Source: Demequina gelatinilytica (GTDB lineage: Bacteria > Actinomycetota > Actinomycetes > Actinomycetales > Demequinaceae). From it: a stretch of 64,000 nt of DNA. A program made the translations under genes and the position numbers. Under the pieces are notes generated by a model that was not told the DNA's origin, ran no database searches, and saw nothing but the letters and a program-made list of their open reading frames with translations. Shown piece after piece: positions 36,479 through 45,047 of this stretch; the first letter of the stretch is position 1, and every line of letters begins with the position of its first letter. The stretch lies in the NCBI RefSeq assembly GCF_000971115.1, contig NZ_BBLV01000001.1:1-64000 (forward strand), written 5' to 3'.

Positions 36479-37465
36479 ATGTTCCTGTTCGAATCGATCA
36501 CGTTGGCCCAGGGGGTCATGTGGTTCGTGGTGCTCGGGGCCCTGATCGGGCTCAACGAGCTCTCGCGCCGCGGGCCCTGGGCCGGCATGTTCTTCTTCAT
36601 CGCCGTACCGGTGGTGCTCACCATCTTCGTGTGGCCGCACACCGCCGGCGAGGGATCCTCCACCGGCACCTGGTTCCACTGGGTGAAGGTGTACTCGGCC
36701 CTCGCCGGCTGCCTGGGCTTCCTCGCGATTCGCTACATCCCGCGGCTCCAGAGGAACCGATGGGCGCTGATGTTCCCCGCGGGCATCCTCGCCCTCAACA
36801 TCCTCGAGGCGTGCATCCGCGACTTCCAGGTCGGCGCCATGAACGCCGACGGCATGGTCGACGGCGTCTACATGCTGTCCGGCTCCTGGAACTGGATGAA
36901 CGGCGTCGCCGGGCTCATCAACCTGCTCGCGATCACCGGCTGGATGGGCATCTACATCGCGCGCGACAAGGTCCAGGACATGATCTACCCGGACATGATC
37001 TGGCCCTGGATCATCGCGTACGACCTGTGGAACTTCGCGTACGTCTACAACTGCGTGGGCGACCACTCGTTCTACGCGGGCGCCGCGCTGCTCATCAGCT
37101 GCACCATCCCCGCGTTCTTCATCCGCAAGGGTGCGTGGCTCCAGCACCGCGCGCACACCCTCGCGTTCTGGATGATGTGGACCATGGCCGTGCCGGCCTT
37201 CGTGTCCGACTCGTCGTTCGCCGTCGAGTCCTCGCACGACCCTGCCGCGCTGTTCACGGTGTCCGCGATCTCGCTTGCGGCCAACCTGGCCCTCGCCGTC
37301 TACCAGATCCGCAAGATGCGCGCGGGTCGCAAGAACCCCCTCAAGGTCGAGATCTACGACGACACGCCGGCCTACCGCCGCGTGGTCAGGTCCATCCCCG
37401 GCGCATCCGAGGCGCAGCTGGCGGCGGCCGGCGTCGAGCCCGCGCGTGTCGAGGCGGCCGTCTGA
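36479..37465 (+). CDS. DUF5692 family multi-pass membrane protein
   Basis: 328 residues with eight to nine membrane segments. The start LFESITLAQGVMWFVVLGAL, LNELSRRGPWAGM, VVLTIFVWPHTAG and WFHWVKVYSALAG match my memory of DUF5692. Later segments contain GSWNWMNGVAGLINLLAITGW and YDLWNFAYVYNCVGDHSFYAG. A soluble 50-residue tail closes it. Function unknown; pairing with a TetR regulator suggests transport or resistance to a small molecule. Confidence 0.72.
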   Translation: MFLFESITLAQGVMWFVVLGALIGLNELSRRGPWAGMFFFIAVPVVLTIFVWPHTAGEGSSTGTWFHWVKVYSALAGCLGFLAIRYIPRLQRNRWALMFPAGILALNILEACIRDFQVGAMNADGMVDGVYMLSGSWNWMNGVAGLINLLAITGWMGIYIARDKVQDMIYPDMIWPWIIAYDLWNFAYVYNCVGDHSFYAGAALLISCTIPAFFIRKGAWLQHRAHTLAFWMMWTMAVPAFVSDSSFAVESSHDPAALFTVSAISLAANLALAVYQIRKMRAGRKNPLKVEIYDDTPAYRRVVRSIPGASEAQLAAAGVEPARVEAAV

Positions 37466-37486
37466 CCGAGGCGCTCCCCCGCACCA

Positions 37487-37534
37487 AGGAGGCCCCGCAT
37501 CGTCCGCCCGGAGACGGACGATGCGGGGCCTCCT
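37487..37534. terminator. Bidirectional-looking terminator built on an inverted GGACGATGC pair
   Basis: Stem of 20 bp: AGGAGGCCCCGCATCGTCCG with its complement (37515-37534) around an eight-base loop. The arms contain GCATCGTCC (37497-37505) and GGACGATGC (37516-37524). It lies 22 bp after the DUF5692 stop and before the next promoter. Confidence 0.85.
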
Positions 37535-37602
37535 CGCGCGCCAGGCTGCCCAGGACCTCCGACCCTAATTTCGCAACGCTGGAGTGCCGTTAAGATTGGC
37601 CG

Positions 37603-39186
37603 GTGCTGACCTATCGCCCCCTTGTGCTGGGCGTCCTCGCGACCGTGCTGACCGCCCTCCTGTACCTCCGGGCCGGACGCGCGATCGACGACCAGGACGG
37701 CGCAGGCCTCGTGCTCGCCGCCCTCGTGCTCGCCGCGGTCGTGGGGGCGAGCTCGTGGTACGCGACACACGCCGCCGCACGGGATCAGGTCGCGCTCGAG
37801 GGCGCGGACCGCTCGCGCCTGGTGCGGCACGTCATCGCGCTCGGGCCGGTGCACCGCACACGCGCGCAGGCCGGGCGGCTCGTCTCCACCGCGACCGATG
37901 CCGTGGAGCGGTCGGCCCAGTACCGAGCGACGTTCCTCGGCTCGGTCATCGGATCGCTGCTCGCTCCTCTCGCCGTGGTGGTGATCGTCGCGGTCGCGAT
38001 CGACCTGCGGATCGCGCTCCTCCTCCTTGCCGCGGTCCCCGTGGTGCCCCTCGCGATCTGGGGCTTCCGGAAGCTGTTCCGCAAGGTGTCGACCACGTAC
38101 CGAGCCTCCGCACGCCGCCTGGCCGCGGAGTACCTCGACTCGCTCCAGGGACTGCCCACGCTGCGCGGGCTGGGCGCCGGTCGAGCACGCGGAGCGGCAC
38201 TCGCGGTGCACGCCGAGCGCGTGCGTGCCGATGTGATGCGCCTGCTGGCGGGGAACCAGCTGGTGCTGTTCGTGACGGACGCCGTGTTCTCGCTCGCGAT
38301 GATCGTCCTCGCCACCGGGCTCGCGATGGCGGGCGCCGCGGCGGGCACGCTGACCGCGGGCGAGGCCATCGCCGTGGTGCTGCTGTCGACGCTCATGACG
38401 GAGCCGGTGGACCGCATCGGACAGTTCTTCTACATCGGCATGGGCGGCATCGCGTCCGGCAAGGAGATCGCGCGCACGCTCGCGCAGCCGACCCCGCGCG
38501 CCGCCGCGGATGCACCCGAGCCCACCGCCGACGACGGCTCGATCGTGCTGGAGGACGTGACCTTCACCTATGGCCGGGACGCGTCCGCACCGGTGCTCGA
38601 CGGCTTCGCGCTCCAGGTGCGGCGCGGTGAGCGCGTGGTGCTCGCGGGCCGCTCGGGAGCAGGCAAGTCGACGGTGCTCGGCCTGATCCAGGGCCACCTC
38701 GCTGCGCAGTCCGGGACGGTGAAGGTCGGCGGGCACGATGTCCGCGACGTCTCCCCCGCGTGGCTCCATCGCCGTCTGGGGATCGTTGCGCAGCAGACGT
38801 ACCTGTTCACCGGGTCGCTCGCCGAGAACCTGCGGCTCGCGGCACCCGAGGCGAGCGAGCGGGACCTGTGGGAGGCGCTGAGGCGCGCACGCCTCGAGGA
38901 CGAGGTGCGCGCGTGGCCGCGCGGCCTCGACACCCCGGTGGGCGAGCGCGGCATGGCGCTCAGCGGCGGCCAGGCCCAGCGCGTCGGCATCGCGCGGGCG
39001 CTGCTCGCGGACGCCCCGATCCTGCTGCTCGACGAGCCGACGTCGCAGACCGACCTCGACGCCGAGGCGGAGATCCTCGCCGCGATCGCGGAGCTATGCG
39101 AGGACCGCACGGTGCTCGCTGTCGGTCACACCGAGGCCGTGCTGTCGTCCTCGACCCGCATCGTCACCGTGGGAGGTGCCGCATGA
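37603..39186 (+). CDS. cydD: ABC exporter half, CydD-like
   Basis: 527 residues, about six membrane segments, then an ATPase domain: Walker A AGRSGAGKSTVLG, signature LSGGQAQRVGIARAL, Walker B ILLLDEPTSQTDLD. The layout with a partner gene fits CydDC, which exports glutathione/cysteine for cytochrome bd assembly in bacteria; no cydAB genes are in the window, so another thiol or a lipid substrate is possible. GTG 37603 follows TAAGAT (37591-37596) by six nt, so it is probably leaderless. Overlaps the next gene by ATGA. Confidence 0.82.
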   Translation: MLTYRPLVLGVLATVLTALLYLRAGRAIDDQDGAGLVLAALVLAAVVGASSWYATHAAARDQVALEGADRSRLVRHVIALGPVHRTRAQAGRLVSTATDAVERSAQYRATFLGSVIGSLLAPLAVVVIVAVAIDLRIALLLLAAVPVVPLAIWGFRKLFRKVSTTYRASARRLAAEYLDSLQGLPTLRGLGAGRARGAALAVHAERVRADVMRLLAGNQLVLFVTDAVFSLAMIVLATGLAMAGAAAGTLTAGEAIAVVLLSTLMTEPVDRIGQFFYIGMGGIASGKEIARTLAQPTPRAAADAPEPTADDGSIVLEDVTFTYGRDASAPVLDGFALQVRRGERVVLAGRSGAGKSTVLGLIQGHLAAQSGTVKVGGHDVRDVSPAWLHRRLGIVAQQTYLFTGSLAENLRLAAPEASERDLWEALRRARLEDEVRAWPRGLDTPVGERGMALSGGQAQRVGIARALLADAPILLLDEPTSQTDLDAEAEILAAIAELCEDRTVLAVGHTEAVLSSSTRIVTVGGAA

Positions 39187-40928
39187 CCCGCTGGCTGCTG
39201 ACCGTCGCTCGCCCGGTGCTCGCACCGCTGAGCATCTCCATCCTCATGCGCACCGTCGCGCTCATCGGCGGCGTCGCGCTCCTGGTGGTCGCCGTCGAGG
39301 GCGTGACGACGGCGGTGGACGGCGGTGCGCTCGCGCCCGTGCTGTGGACACTGGTCGCGATCGCGCTGGTCAAGGCCTTCGCGCGCTACCTCGAGCAGTA
39401 CGCGGGCCACTACGTCGCCTTCAAGGCGCTCGCGCTCCTCCGCGTCATGATGTTCGAGCGCCTCGAGCCCCAGGCACCCGCCGCCGTCGAGGGGCGCCGC
39501 ACGGGAGACCTCCTGTCGCGCGCGACCCGCGACGTGGACCGCGTCGAGGTCTTCTTCGCGCACACCATCGGCCCGGCGCTCACCGCGGTGCTGGTGCCGC
39601 TCGGGGTCGGTACCTGGCTCGCGCTCGCCGTCTCCCCCGCTGCCGCTGCCGTCGCGGCGGTCGGCTGGGTGCTCATGCTGGGGGTCGCCTCCCTGGGCGC
39701 ACGGGCCTCGGTGACGGCGTCCGCCGGGCTGCGCGAGCGGCGCGGGGCACTGGCGCAGCACGTCACCGACACCGTGCAGGGCGTGTCCGAGGTGATCGCG
39801 TTCTCCGCCAACGAGCGCCGTGTGGCGGAGCTCGAGGGCATCGGCCGCGACACCGCCATGCTCCAGGCGACCCGCGCCCGGTGGGCCTCCGCTCGCCGGG
39901 GGCTGACGCACGCGCTGGCGGTCGCGACCCCGATGGTCGCGCTGGCCGCCGCGCTCCCGCTCGGCTGGGAGACCGCGGTGGTCGCCGCCGCCGCTGTGCT
40001 CGGCGCGACGCCCGCCGTGGTCGCCGTCGAGGAGTTCGCCGCGGAGCTCGACCAGGCGTACGCCGCCGCCGCGCGCCTGCGCGAGGTCATGGATGCGCCG
40101 CCGGCCACGCCCGAGCCGCTTGTGCCCGCCACCGCGCCGCGCGGCGAGATCGACGTCGCGCTCACGGACGTGACGTTCTCCTATCCGAGCATGGAGGCCG
40201 GCACGGATGGCGACGTCCCCGCACGCCGCGCCCTCGACGGCGCGACGCTGTCCATCCCCGCCGGCACCACCACGGCGCTCGTCGGGGTCTCGGGCGCCGG
40301 GAAGTCCACCATCGGCGCGCTGATCGCGCGTTTCCACGACCCGGGCGAAGGCAGGGTGACGCTCGGCGGCGTCGACGCCCGCGACCTCGCCGACGCGGAC
40401 CTGCGGCGGCTCGTCTCCGTGGTGCCGCAGCGTCCGTACCTGTTCGCCGGGACCATCCGCGACAACCTGCTGCTCGCGCGTCCCGACGCCACGGAGGACG
40501 AGCTGCACCGGGCATGCGCCGACGCGATGCTCACCGACACGCTCGCGCGGATGCCCCAGGGACTCGACACACCCGTGGGCGAGCACGGCACGCAGCTCTC
40601 GGGTGGCGAGCGTCAGCGCGTGGCGATCGCGCGTGCGCTCCTGCGGGACGCGCCCGTCCTGGTGCTCGACGAGATCACGAGCCAGCTCGACTCCGCCACC
40701 GAGGCAGGTCTGGGCGAGGCGATGCGCGCCGTGCGCCGCGGCCGCGCGGTCGCGGTGATCGCGCATCGGCTCACGTCGATCGTGGACGCCGACCAGATCG
40801 TCGTGGTCGATGCGGGACGCATCGTCGAGCGGGGCACGCACCATGAGCTGCTCGCCACGGGTGGCGCGTACGCGCGCCTCTGGGCGCGTCAGGCCGCGGC
40901 CGAGGACGCCGCCGGCGCGCGTCGCTGA
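39183..40928 (+). CDS. cydC: ABC exporter half, CydC-like
   Basis: 581 residues, an exporter half with six membrane segments and an ATPase: VGVSGAGKSTIGAL, LSGGERQRVAIARAL, VLVLDEITSQLDSATE (Walker B with a slightly unusual DEITS) and AHRLTSIVDADQIVV. Together with the upstream half it forms a heterodimer. The stop is 14 bp before the convergent propeller gene. Confidence 0.85.
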   Translation: MTRWLLTVARPVLAPLSISILMRTVALIGGVALLVVAVEGVTTAVDGGALAPVLWTLVAIALVKAFARYLEQYAGHYVAFKALALLRVMMFERLEPQAPAAVEGRRTGDLLSRATRDVDRVEVFFAHTIGPALTAVLVPLGVGTWLALAVSPAAAAVAAVGWVLMLGVASLGARASVTASAGLRERRGALAQHVTDTVQGVSEVIAFSANERRVAELEGIGRDTAMLQATRARWASARRGLTHALAVATPMVALAAALPLGWETAVVAAAAVLGATPAVVAVEEFAAELDQAYAAAARLREVMDAPPATPEPLVPATAPRGEIDVALTDVTFSYPSMEAGTDGDVPARRALDGATLSIPAGTTTALVGVSGAGKSTIGALIARFHDPGEGRVTLGGVDARDLADADLRRLVSVVPQRPYLFAGTIRDNLLLARPDATEDELHRACADAMLTDTLARMPQGLDTPVGEHGTQLSGGERQRVAIARALLRDAPVLVLDEITSQLDSATEAGLGEAMRAVRRGRAVAVIAHRLTSIVDADQIVVVDAGRIVERGTHHELLATGGAYARLWARQAAAEDAAGARR

Positions 40929-40942
40929 AGCGCCGGCGCCGC

Positions 40943-42520
40943 TCAGCGGCGCGTCACCAGGAAGCGTCCCGCGACGCCCTGGTCGCCGTCGGGCACGGGG
41001 CCGAGCGACAGCAGCAGGCGGTCGCCGTCCGGGGACCACACGGGCGCCGATGCGGCATACCCGGGCTGAGGATCCGAGAGCCGGGCCGCCTCGCCGTCGC
41101 GCACGACCACGGGCCACGCCGCGGCCGGCTTCTCGCTCGAGGCGGGCCTGCCGACCATCACCACGATCCCGGAGCCGTCCGGGAGCGGGGTCGGGTAGTC
41201 CAGGGCGGTCCCGCGCGCATGCGGAACCTTCACCTGCTCCGCGGCGCCCGACACGCTGTCGACCAGCCACACCTCGCACGCGGTGACGCTCCCATCGCAG
41301 TCGTCGACGAGCAGCGTGACGCCGTCGGGCATCCATCGCACACGCGCCCACGGCAGGTCGAGCGTGGTCGCGAGCGAATCGTGCACGCCCTCGACGTCGA
41401 CCACCCGGATGGAGACCGGAGAGCTCTGCTCCGCGTACGCGACGGTGCTGCGATCGGCCGAGAGCGCGGGCGCGGTGACCACCGTGCGCGCGGTGAACAG
41501 CTTGCCTGCGCCCGAGCCGAGCACGCCCTGCCGGGTGCCGTCGAGCGACGAGGACCACAGCTCGAGCCGTCCGCCGTCGACCTTGCGGTAGATCAGCGTG
41601 CCGTCCTCGGCGAAGCCGGGCATCACGCCCGTGTCGATCGCGGTCACGGCGCCGTCGGACAGGCGCACGGTCGAGATCCTGTAGGCCCGGGGGTCGCCGT
41701 CCGCACCGGACGCGGCGGTGTCACGGACGGCGACCGCGAGGCAGGCACCGTCCGCCGACCACACGACGGACTCGGTGCCCGCGCCGGCGAGCTGCGCGAC
41801 CAGCGTCTGCTCGCCTGAGAGGGTGTCGATGGTCGAGACCTCGACCGCGTCGTCACCGACGCCGCGCACCACCGCGAGGAGGGTGCGGGTGGGGTTCCAT
41901 GCCAGGCTCGGCGCGCCGATCGATGGCAGGTCGAGCACCGAGGCCATCCCCTGGGCCTCGAGCAGGCGGACCGTGTACGCCCCCTCGCCATGCTCGACGG
42001 CGGCGACGCGGGCGCCGTCGGCCGAGAACCCCGCGTCGACGTACTCGGGGAGCTCGGTGGTGGCCGGGGCCTCGACGTCCGCGGACCTGGCGCCCTTGTC
42101 GCCCGGAAGCACCTGCGTCGCGGCCTGCAGCGCGACCGGCAGCGCGAGGTCCGGCACGCACGCGGTCACCGGCGTCCGGTCGGCCTCGAGCGGCAGCGCC
42201 TCCGGCTCCGCCGATGCCGGCGCGCTGGGAGAGGTCGACGGCGCGACCGCCGCCTCGGGCGTCGCGTCGAGGGACGGCGCAGCGATCGCCGCATCGTCAC
42301 CGGGGCTCGCGGTCACGCGCGGAACCTCCGCCGCGGCGCGCTCACGCGCGACCGGCCCTACCAGGGCGAGGCCGAGTGCGACGGCAAGCGCCGTCGCCGC
42401 CGCCCCCGCCGGGATCCAGAAGCGCGGCGAGCTCAGCACGGCGGGCCAGCGCGAGCCAGGCACGCCCGAATCGACACCGCGTTCGTCGTCCACGTGATCC
42501 TCTCCGCTGTTCCCGCTCAC
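40943..42520 (-). CDS. Membrane-anchored beta-propeller (TolB/WD-like) protein
   Basis: 525 residues from GTG 42520. Cytoplasmic start, SSPRFWIPAGAA, membrane segment about 36-55, Ala/Pro/Ser linker, then propeller blades such as VAYAEQSSPVSIRVVD, VRWMPDGVTLLVDDC, PTPLPDGSGIVVMVG and PVWSPDGDRLLLSL. The PRFWIPAGAA/PKVWVPTAAA entry to the membrane links it to the protein at 32381-33907. TAGGGT lies six nt before the GTG, so it is probably leaderless. No ECF-type box seen. Confidence 0.8.
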   Translation of the reverse strand: MSGNSGEDHVDDERGVDSGVPGSRWPAVLSSPRFWIPAGAAATALAVALGLALVGPVARERAAAEVPRVTASPGDDAAIAAPSLDATPEAAVAPSTSPSAPASAEPEALPLEADRTPVTACVPDLALPVALQAATQVLPGDKGARSADVEAPATTELPEYVDAGFSADGARVAAVEHGEGAYTVRLLEAQGMASVLDLPSIGAPSLAWNPTRTLLAVVRGVGDDAVEVSTIDTLSGEQTLVAQLAGAGTESVVWSADGACLAVAVRDTAASGADGDPRAYRISTVRLSDGAVTAIDTGVMPGFAEDGTLIYRKVDGGRLELWSSSLDGTRQGVLGSGAGKLFTARTVVTAPALSADRSTVAYAEQSSPVSIRVVDVEGVHDSLATTLDLPWARVRWMPDGVTLLVDDCDGSVTACEVWLVDSVSGAAEQVKVPHARGTALDYPTPLPDGSGIVVMVGRPASSEKPAAAWPVVVRDGEAARLSDPQPGYAASAPVWSPDGDRLLLSLGPVPDGDQGVAGRFLVTRR

Positions 42521-42585
42521 CTGTGAACCCTAGAGGCACAGGGTGACGCTCACGTGATCCTCGTCCCCGAGCCGCCACATGACAA

Positions 42586-42621
42586 GGGACGATGCGCGGG
42601 CCGAGGCCCACGCATCGTCCC
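42586..42621 (-). terminator. Terminator with inverted GGACGATGC pair
   Basis: GGGACGATGCG and its complement CGCATCGTCCC flank a second stem GGGCC/GGCCC, with one mismatch between and a two-base loop. The arms hold GGACGATGC (42587-42595) and GCATCGTCC (42612-42620). It follows the stop of the propeller gene at 42636. Confidence 0.8.
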
Positions 42622-42635
42622 GTCGGGAGGTCGGG

Positions 42636-44249
42636 CTACTGCTCGACCACGTAGAGCGCCCCGCGCCCGCTGCCCGGTCCCGCGAGGATCTGGAGCACGT
42701 ACCGGCCGTCGGGGGACGCCACCGGCATGCCGCCCTCGATCCAGCCATCGGCGGTGGGCGCAGGGGCGCCCGAGGTGAGCGTCGGCTCGATCACGAGCGA
42801 GCGGTAGGACTCCTCCCCGCAGAGCGAAGCGAGCGCGACCACGCGCGAGCCGCTCGCGGAGTAGACGCCCACGCTGTTGCGCAGCTTCGCCTCAGCCACC
42901 GTGCCCGTGGCGGCGTCGATCGATGCGGCGCCCGAGCTCCCCACCGCGACCGCATGGCCGTCGGACGTCCAGACCGGAGGGTAGTCCGAGTCCACGTCCG
43001 CCTGCGCGATCAGCGCGCCATCGCGCGACGCCACGGTCAGGCGCGTGCGGTGCGGCTCGTCGTCGCGTGCGGTGAGCACCGCGATGTACGAGGAGTCCGC
43101 GGACCACACGGGGGCGCCGCGGTCCGCATAGCTCGTGGACGCGCCAAGGGTCGCACCGGTGGCGCCGACGGCCGCGAGCTCTCCCGACTCGGCGTCGAGC
43201 AGCTTGGTGCCGTACTCGGCGGCCGCGGCGATCATCGTGCCATCGGGCGAGTACGCAGGCCACCCGCCTGCCCGGAGCCGCTGCTGATCCCCCGTCTCGG
43301 CATCGACACGCATGACGACGGGGAACGACCCGCCCATGCGGCCGCCGCCCGTCGCGCTCGCCGCGCCGTACACGATGTCGCCGGTGAGCGGCGAGACGTC
43401 GTACCCATGGATACGGTCCGCGCGTGCGACCTCGGACACGTCGCCCGTGGCCACCTCGCCCCGGTAGAGGATGTGGGTGCCGTCCTCGGCCGCGCCGATC
43501 CAGAGCACGAACGTGCCGTCGGGCGACCACCGGACGGGGCTGAGCGACTCGACGGCGAAGCCCTCGGACAGCTCGGTGGCCGCGCCGTCGACACCGAGGA
43601 TCCAGACCGCGCCCGGACCCACCGTGAGCACGGCTGCGCGGGTGGAGTCCGGAGACCAGACCATGTCCACGATCCCGTCCCTCGCCTCGTCACCGCGGAA
43701 CCGCGTGAGCGCATGGGTCGCGTCCGACCGTGCCGGCGAGGCAGGGGCACCATGCGCCTTGAGGTTCCACGGCGCACCCAGGTAGTCGGTGTTCGAGCTC
43801 GTGTCGGCGCAGCGGATGCTCGCGAGCGCGAGCCCCGCATACACGTCGCCGCTCGTGTCGAACTGCGGGACGGTGGGCGTGACCTCGGTGGGCGCGGGCG
43901 TAGGCGAGGCCGACGGAAGCGCCTGGGCCGTCGCGGTCGCCTGCGGCGTGGCCGAGGCGGACGGCGTGGCGCTCGGCGTGGCGGAGGGCGTCACGCTGGG
44001 CGACGGGCTGGTCGACACGGTCGGCGCCGCGGGCGCCGGCTCTCCGCCCCACGCACCGATCGACAGGAAGCCGATCCCGCCCGCGGCCACGATGCCCATG
44101 GCGACCGCCCCCGTCAGGACGGCGGAGCGGGTCCGGCGGCGGCGACGGGCGGCGCCGCCGAGCTGCGCGGCCGAAGCCGGGTCGAGCGAGCCGGCGCTCG
44201 CCGCCAACGCCTGCTCGCGGCGGCGCATCATCTCCTCGAGATCGTTCAT
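42636..44249 (-). CDS. Sigma-coupled membrane beta-propeller protein (module G)
   Basis: 537 residues from ATG 44249, overlapping the sigma stop by ATGA. The cytoplasmic tail has MNDLEEMMRRREQ and AARRRRRTRSAV; the membrane segment is about 43-64; then a long Thr/Pro/Ser/Ala linker. The extracellular part is a propeller with blades IVDMVWSPDSTRAAVL, PVRWSPDGTFVLWIG, PAYSPDGTMIAAAAEYG, PVWSADSSYIAVLT and PPVWTSDGHAVAVG. It plays the same genomic part as the repeat-domain proteins of 1794-10502, which points to a sensor slot that can be filled by different outside domains. Confidence 0.85.
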   Translation of the reverse strand: MNDLEEMMRRREQALAASAGSLDPASAAQLGGAARRRRRTRSAVLTGAVAMGIVAAGGIGFLSIGAWGGEPAPAAPTVSTSPSPSVTPSATPSATPSASATPQATATAQALPSASPTPAPTEVTPTVPQFDTSGDVYAGLALASIRCADTSSNTDYLGAPWNLKAHGAPASPARSDATHALTRFRGDEARDGIVDMVWSPDSTRAAVLTVGPGAVWILGVDGAATELSEGFAVESLSPVRWSPDGTFVLWIGAAEDGTHILYRGEVATGDVSEVARADRIHGYDVSPLTGDIVYGAASATGGGRMGGSFPVVMRVDAETGDQQRLRAGGWPAYSPDGTMIAAAAEYGTKLLDAESGELAAVGATGATLGASTSYADRGAPVWSADSSYIAVLTARDDEPHRTRLTVASRDGALIAQADVDSDYPPVWTSDGHAVAVGSSGAASIDAATGTVAEAKLRNSVGVYSASGSRVVALASLCGEESYRSLVIEPTLTSGAPAPTADGWIEGGMPVASPDGRYVLQILAGPGSGRGALYVVEQ

Positions 44250-44791
44250 CGCTGCCCCCTCGTGATGGTGACGGACACACGGTCCGAGCTGTCGAGCTGC
44301 GCGTCCGTGCCGAGGCGCGAGTTGAGCGCGGAGAGGCCGTCCGAGACGTAGCGCTTCACGGCGCCCTCGGACAGCCCGAGCGCGGCGGCGGTGTCGCGGA
44401 CGCTCATGTCGTCGAGGAAGCGCAGCACCACGCACGCACGCTCCCGAGGCGGAAGGGACTGCAGGGCTGCATCGAGGTCCGGCCAGGGCTCCGCCGGCCG
44501 GTCCGAGTGCGCGCGGGGCGTCTGAGCCGCGACCCTCCGCACGGTCGCATCATGGCGCGAGCTCTTGCGCCCGCGATCGACGAACCTTGTCGCGATCGCC
44601 TTGCGCACATACGCGTCCGCCGCGTCGAGCGACGCGAAGCGGCGGTGGCGGGCGAAGACCGCCACCATCGCATCGTGCACCAGGTCCGGCGCCTCATCCG
44701 GGCCCGCGAGCATGGTCGCGAGCGCCATCAGCCTCCCGTAGCGCTCCCGGCAGAGCGCCTCGAACATCGGTTCAGCAGCCTTGGTCACCAC
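44246..44791 (-). CDS. ECF sigma factor, SigE-like family (module G)
   Basis: 181 residues from GTG 44791 (GTG 44788 also possible), with GAGGGGGG upstream. Region 2: ALATMLAGPDEAPDLVHDAM, ADAYVRKAIATRFVDRGRKS; region 4: LPPRERACVVLRFLDDMSV and LGLSEGAVKRYVSDGL. The order and coupling are the same as in the 1.2-12.7 kb array, on the opposite strand 32 kb away. Confidence 0.92.
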   Translation of the reverse strand: MVTKAAEPMFEALCRERYGRLMALATMLAGPDEAPDLVHDAMVAVFARHRRFASLDAADAYVRKAIATRFVDRGRKSSRHDATVRRVAAQTPRAHSDRPAEPWPDLDAALQSLPPRERACVVLRFLDDMSVRDTAAALGLSEGAVKRYVSDGLSALNSRLGTDAQLDSSDRVSVTITRGQR

Positions 44792-44819
44792 GATCCGATC
44801 ACCCCCCTCAGCCCTATGA

Positions 44820-44845
44820 ACGTGAGACCTCCGTCCGAGGTTGGG
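44820..44845 (-). promoter_or_regulatory. ECF-type promoter of the module G sigma gene
   Basis: Read leftward: CCCAAC with AAC at 44840-44842, 17 nt, CGT at 44820-44822, followed by TCATAG. Matches the boxes at 1186, 11102 and 33988. Confidence 0.5.
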
Positions 44846-44994
44846 GGGACCGCGCTCGCGCACGCCCCGTGGATCTCCATGCTCATGGCTCGCCCCTTCG
44901 CCGATCGCTTCCGAAGACCCTAGCCGGGCCGGCACCGCGAACCGGCGACTCCTCATCACGATTCCGTCACAGAGGCGCACGACGGGGCCGAACG

Positions 44995-45038
44995 CACGGA
45001 GGCCCCGCATCGTCACCGGACGATGCGGGGCCTCCGTG
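44995..45038 (-). terminator. Terminator of ilvD with inverted GGACGATGC core
   Basis: Twenty-base-pair stem (CACGGAGGCCCCGCATCGTC and its complement at 45019-45038) around a four-base loop, nine bp past the ilvD stop. The + arm contains GGACGATGC (45018-45026); the other has eight of nine bases. Confidence 0.88.
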
Positions 45039-45047
45039 GGGATGCGA

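Noticed and set aside
37603-40928. A firm CydDC assignment
   Set aside because: There is no cytochrome bd gene in the window and the ATPase pair could export another thiol or lipid, so the symbols are kept as probable only.
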